DNA of 64,000 bases from Limnohabitans sp. WS1 (GTDB lineage Bacteria; Pseudomonadota; Gammaproteobacteria; Burkholderiales; Burkholderiaceae_C): the NCBI RefSeq assembly GCF_003063265.1, contig NZ_NERU01000002.1:186001-250000 (forward strand), read 5' to 3'. This document shows, in pieces, positions 55,701-61,700 of the stretch. Every line of letters begins with the position of its first letter. Position 1 is the first letter of the stretch. The position numbers and the translations under genes were made by a program. The notes beneath the pieces are model-generated. The model was not told the origin of the DNA. It worked only from the letters and a program-made list of their open reading frames with translations, and ran no database searches.

Positions 55701-58700
55701 CGTAGCCAAGGTGCGCCGGCCCAGCGTGGACGTGCCGGTCAGTCCCGCCTCGGTGGCACCCTCCATCACCGTCACTGCAGCGCCCACGGCCACACCCGCC
55801 AAGCCGCCCACGGCAGCGGCTGCGCTGACGGCAAACGATTCGGTGCGGTTGTCGGCGTCAATCACCACGGCCCCATCGGCCTTGAGGGTGGTGTTGTTGA
55901 CTTTGGCCCGTACGGTCGAGCCCGACACATTGACCGTGAAGCTCAGGCCCGCGCCCAAAGCGCCACCCCCTGCAATGGAGCCGGCCACCAAATTGGCACT
56001 GTTGGTGCCATCGGCCACCACCGACACGGTGTCGGCCGACAAGGTGCTGTTGTCGATCAAGGCCTCGGTGGTGCCCTTGAGCAGCACCACATCGCCGCTG
56101 CCGGCCAAACCCGCAGAAGCGCCGCCTGCGGCCCCGACCGAGATTTGCGCCACGGAATTGGTGGACACGGCTTTGACATCCGCAGCGCCTTTGGCAAACA
56201 CCCGTGCGCCACCGATGATCTCGGCCCGAGTGGCGCGCTCCACAATTTCGGTGCCCAAGGAACCCGAAACCCCCACGCCCCCAATGGCCAGGGCCGAGGC
56301 CGAGCTGGCCACCATGGCATGGTTGGCCGCCATCACATCCAGGCTTTGGGCGGCATTCGCGCCCGCTGTGTCTTGAATGAAGCGTGCCTTGTCAATGTAG
56401 GCGCGTGTGGTGCCACCAATCTGGTCCACATTGATGGCCGCACCTGCAGCACCCGTAAAACCGCCGCCAGCGACCGCTGTCACCGCCCCGATTTGCTGAA
56501 TGGCGGTGGCTTGCACCGCCAGACCCTTGACCGTTCGGGTGCCAAAGCTGGCTCCGTTCATCACCGAGTCTGACACCTGGTTGATGTTCATCAAATTGGG
56601 GGCGCTGGCCAGGCTCGACTGGCGCACCGTCAGGCCACTGCCTTGGGCCATGGCGTTGATGTGCGTGTCCAAACCGACCACGCCCGCAGTGGTGCTGCTG
56701 GTGATGATGTTGGTCAGTACCCCGCCCGCTGCACCGACCCCGGCGGCCCCAAAACCCACAGCGCCAGCCAAGGCGCGAATGCGGTCCCGGCTGTTGGCTG
56801 TGATGGCGACCGAATCGGTGAAGTACAGGTCGCTGACGGTGGCGTCAGCCCCCACGGTGGTGTGGGTTTGTGCGTTGATGACACTGACCGCCACCGAGCC
56901 TTGCACACCGGCCGCACCGGCGCTCATGCCTACGGCAATCGTGTCAATTTCGTTGTCGCTCTCGGTGGACACCACCAGGTCGTCACCGCTCAAGGTCCAA
57001 TTGCCCTGACCTGCATAAAACCGCGCAATGGGTTCACCCAGCAAATTCGCGCGGGTCACGGTGCCAATGCGGTTGACCGCCACAGCAGCCCCCACGGCTG
57101 CACCCAGGCTGCCCGATACGTTGCCCGCCAGAGAGTCGATGTTGGAGGCTTGTCGTGCGCTCACCGTCAGTGAGCTGGTGCTGGACAGGTTGGTGCCTGT
57201 CCAGTTGGCCGTGATCTCGTCTTCGAGCAAGTTCGTGGCGTTCGACCCCGAAATGGCGGCTGTGCCACTGGCTCCTGCGGCGACGCCAATCGACTCGATG
57301 GACGAGGTCGAATAGGCGCTGACCACCGCTGGGCCTGCGACGCGTACATTGCTGGCGAGCACCTCGGCTTTGACCACTTTGCTGCTGTCGGCATTGCCCG
57401 CCGTGCGGCCCAAATAATTCAAGGCCAAAGCTGCGCCACCCCCGGCCGCGCCGCCGCCCGCCACGGTGCCCGCAAACGACTGAATGCTCGAGGTGTCACG
57501 GGCCAGCACATTCACTGCGCTGGCATTGACCACCAAATTGGTGCTGTCCAGTTGCGCCAACACCGTCGAGGTGATGGCGTTGGTGGTGTTGGAGCCCGCC
57601 AGAGCCACCGAGCCGCCGCCGGACATGCCGGCCGCCACGGATTTGATGGCCCCCGAAGACGTGGCCTGCACATCGACCTGACCGGGTGCACGCACCGTGC
57701 TGCTGGCCACGCGAGCCGTCACATCGCCGCCAATTTCGTTGACCGCCACCGCCGCGCCCACGGCCGCCCCGCCCGAGCCGCTGATCGTGCCGGCCAGAGA
57801 AAAAATATCGCTGTCGTTGTCGGCCGTCACGCTGAACGCGCCGCCGTTGGTGACCTGCAACACGCTCACCGCTTGGGCTTTGACGCTGGCGGTGAGTTGG
57901 TTGGTGGTGAAGCTGCCATTGACCGAGGCCACGCCATCGGCCGCGCCCGAGGCCGCCACCGATTTGATTTCGCCGCGCAAGTCGGCATCCACCGCCACGG
58001 CCGCTGCCGCGTGCAAGGTCATGCCCGACAAATGGGCCTGCACCGCACTGCCCACTTGGTTGACGGCAATGGCCGCGCCAAACGCACCTGCGGCGCTGCC
58101 CGACACATTGCCTGCAAAAGTGCGCACCGTGGCGGCGTCGTCGGCTTGCACCGTGAGCGAGGTGGCCGTGCCATACAGCGAGCCCCCTGACCAAGTGGCT
58201 GTGATCTCGTCTTCAAGCAAGTTGGTGGTGTTGGAGCCGGTCACCGCGCCGCTGCCGCTGCCACCCACCGCCATGCCCATGGACTGGATGGTGGCGGTGG
58301 ACAAGGCCTGCACCTGCACCGCGCCGCCCGAGCTCATGCTGCTGTTGACCACCTCGGCCTTGACCCCTTTGCTGCTGTCGGCGTTGGTGGCCGTGCGACC
58401 CAAAAAGTTGAGCGCAAACGCCGCGCCACCTGCGGCCGTGCCGCCCCCGGACACCGTGCCTGCAAACGACTGGATGACCGAGCTGTCCAGCGCCTTGACC
58501 CGCACCGACGACGAAGACGCCGATTGCGTCACGCCACTGACTTGCGCCAACACCTGCGAGGTGATGGCGTTGGTGGTGTTGGAGCCCGCCAGGGCCACCG
58601 TGCCGCCGCCTGACATGCCTGCCGCCACCGATTTGATGGTGCCCGACGACGTGGCCGTGACCCCCAAAGCGCCTGTGGCCCGCAAGGTGCTGTCGGCCAC

Positions 58701-61700
58701 CCGGGCGGTCACATCGCCGCCCATTTCGTTCACGGCCACCGCCGCACCGATGGCCGCAGCGCCTGATCCGCTGATGGTGCCCGCCAAAGAAAAGATGTCG
58801 CTGTCGTTGTCGGCGCTCACGGTGAATGCGCCACCGTTGGTGGCTTGCGTCACGCTGGTGGCCTGGGCTTTCACGCTGGCCGTGAGCTGGTTGGTCGTGA
58901 AGCTGCCGTTGACCGAAGCCCCACTCGATGCAGCACCCGAGGCCGCCACCGACTTGATCTCGCCACGCATGTCGGCATCGACCACCACCGCAGGTGCCGC
59001 GTTCAGTGTCATGCCCGTCAGCGTGGCCTGCACCGCGCTGCCCACCTGGTTCACGGCAATGGCCGCACCAAACGCGCCCCCGCCGCTGCCCGCCACATTA
59101 CCCGCCAAAGTGCGCACGGTGGCCGAGTCATCGGCTTGCACCGTGAGCGACGTGGCCGTGCCATTGAGCGAGCCGCCCGACCAAGTGGCCACGATGTCGT
59201 CTTCGAGCAAGTTGGTGGTGTTGGAGCCCGACACCGCGCCGCTGCCGCCACCGGCCACGGCCATGCCCATGGACTCGATCAGCCCCGAGGACAGGGCCTG
59301 CACCTGCACCGCCCCGCCAGAGTTCAAGCTGCTGTTGAGCACCTGGGCCTTGACCCCCTTGCTGCTGTCGGCGTTGGTGGCTGTGCGGCCCAAAAAGTTG
59401 AGCGCAAAGGCTGCGCCGCCTCCAGCCGTGCCGCCCCCGGACACGGTGCCCGCAAACGACTTGATGATGGAACTGTCGAGCGCCTTGACCCGCAAAGACG
59501 AGGACGCCGCCGACTGCGTCACGCTGCTCATTTGCGCCAGCACCTGCGAGGTGATGGCGTTGGTGGTGTTGGAGCCCGCCAAGGCGTTGGTGCCGCCGCC
59601 GGCCAAACCGGCCGCAATCGATCCAATGTTGCCCGACGAGGTGGCATCGACCTGAACGGCCCCGGTGGCCCGCAGCGTGTAGCTTTGCAGGCTGGCGGTC
59701 ACGTTGCCGCCAATTTCGTTGGTCGACACGGCCACGCCAGCGCCGGCCGTGCCGGCCCCGCTGATGGTGCCCGCCAGGGAAGCGATGTCGGCATCGTTGT
59801 CGGCCAGCACCTTGAAGGCACCGCCGTTGCTGTTTTGGCTGCCACCCACCACCAGGGCCTGCACATCGGACTCGATAACGTTGCTCGTCACGCTGCCGTT
59901 GATGGCCGTGGTGCCCGCACCGCTGCCCGAAGCGGCCACCGAGCGGATCGAGCCGTCGAGCTTGGCGTCAACGGTCACCGCCACCGGCGCCACCAACACC
60001 GAGTCTTTCAGGCGTGCCGTGACCTTGAAGTCTTCAGGCCCCTTGCCCATGTGGTTCACCGCCACCGAGCCCCCAATCGCCCCGGTGCCCCCGCCCGTGA
60101 CCGCACCGGCCAAGGACTCGATGCTGCCCGCTTGCGAGGCGTGCACCGTCAATGTGGTGGCCGCGCCGTTGAGGGTGCTGTTGTCCACGTTGGACAAGGT
60201 CGTTCCATTGAGCACGTTGGTGCTGGACGAACCTGCAGCGGCATAGTCTTTGCCACCGGCCAAGGTCACCGACAAAGTCTGGATGCTGGCGTCCGAGTCG
60301 GCCAGCACCGACACCGCCGTGCCCGCGTTGATGGTGGACGACAAAATTTGCGCTGAGCGTGTGCTCTCGATGGTGTTGTAGCCCAAGGCCAAAGCGCCCG
60401 AATAGCCCTTGGACGCCGAGACGCCACCGGCCAGTGAGCGGATGCGGGCGCTGCTGGCACCACTGCCTTCACCGGCTTGCACACGCACCGTGCCCCCGGT
60501 GACGGTGGACGTGCCAATGCGGGCTTCGGTCACATCGGCCGTTTCGTTCACGGTCACGGTGCCTGCAAAGCCCACATTGCCCGTGGACGCTGCGCCCGAG
60601 GCGGCCACCGACATCACATCGCTGGTGTTGCTGGCTTGCACCTGCACCGTGCCCGAACCCACGTTGACAGTGGTGGCGTCGATGGTGGCGGCATTGCCTG
60701 CCGAGCGTGTGCTGATGGACGAGCCGCCCGAGGTGTAGGTGCGCGTGCCGTTTTGTGTGTAGGCCACGGCAGCGCCAGCGGCCTTGCCATTGCCCCCGCC
60801 CACGGCAAAACTCAGGTTGCCGGCCAGGCCAAAGGTGTTGCCATTGGTCTCGGAGTTCACGCTCAACTGGCTGGCCGTGACCGTGCCGCCCGTCACTTGC
60901 GCCTGGGTGCGCTGACCCATCAGGTTCACGCTGGCCGAGCCCATGCCCGAAAACTTGCCCTTGGTTGCCCCCACGCCCGCAGACACACCCACGATGTCGG
61001 CCCGGCTGATGGCGGACACGCTCACGCCACCGGTGGTGGTGATGCTGCCATTGAGCTGTGCGCCGTACGTGGTCTGGATGTCGTTGTGTACATACGACAG
61101 TCCCAGGCTGGACGCATTGCTGCCCAGGGTCACGCTCAGGGTGCCCGCCACGCCCACCACACTCTCGCCGCCCACCGCGTCTTTGAATTCGCTGGTGTAG
61201 CCGTTGCTGGCCGAACTCATCTCGAAGTCGATCACCTCGGACGCCCGCACCGCACCGATCAAGCTGTCCAGCGTCGCCGTGGCGCTGGCGGCCGTGCCGC
61301 CGCCTTGCACGATCAAGTCACCCGTCAGGTTGACCACCGCGCTGTTTTTGACGCCCGCACTCACGGTGGTGCTGACATGGTTGGTCACAAAAGAGCCCAT
61401 GAGTTGGCCCGCCGAAGTCGCGTCGCTGCTGGTTTGCACCCCCGCCACGGCGCCCACGCCCACCACTTTTTGCGACGACAAAGCCAGCACCGACAAGTCA
61501 TGGGCCTGCGTGAGCGCCCCCCCGGACACCTGCGCCTGCGTGCTGCCTTTGGCATTGACGATCGAGACGGCCGCACCCACCCCGGCCGAGCCCTTGCCCG
61601 TGCTGACCGACAAAGCACCCCCCCCCGCGCCAATGCGGCTGCGGTCATAAGCCACCACGGTCACACCCGTTGCCGTGGGGCTGGCCACATTGCCCGTGAC

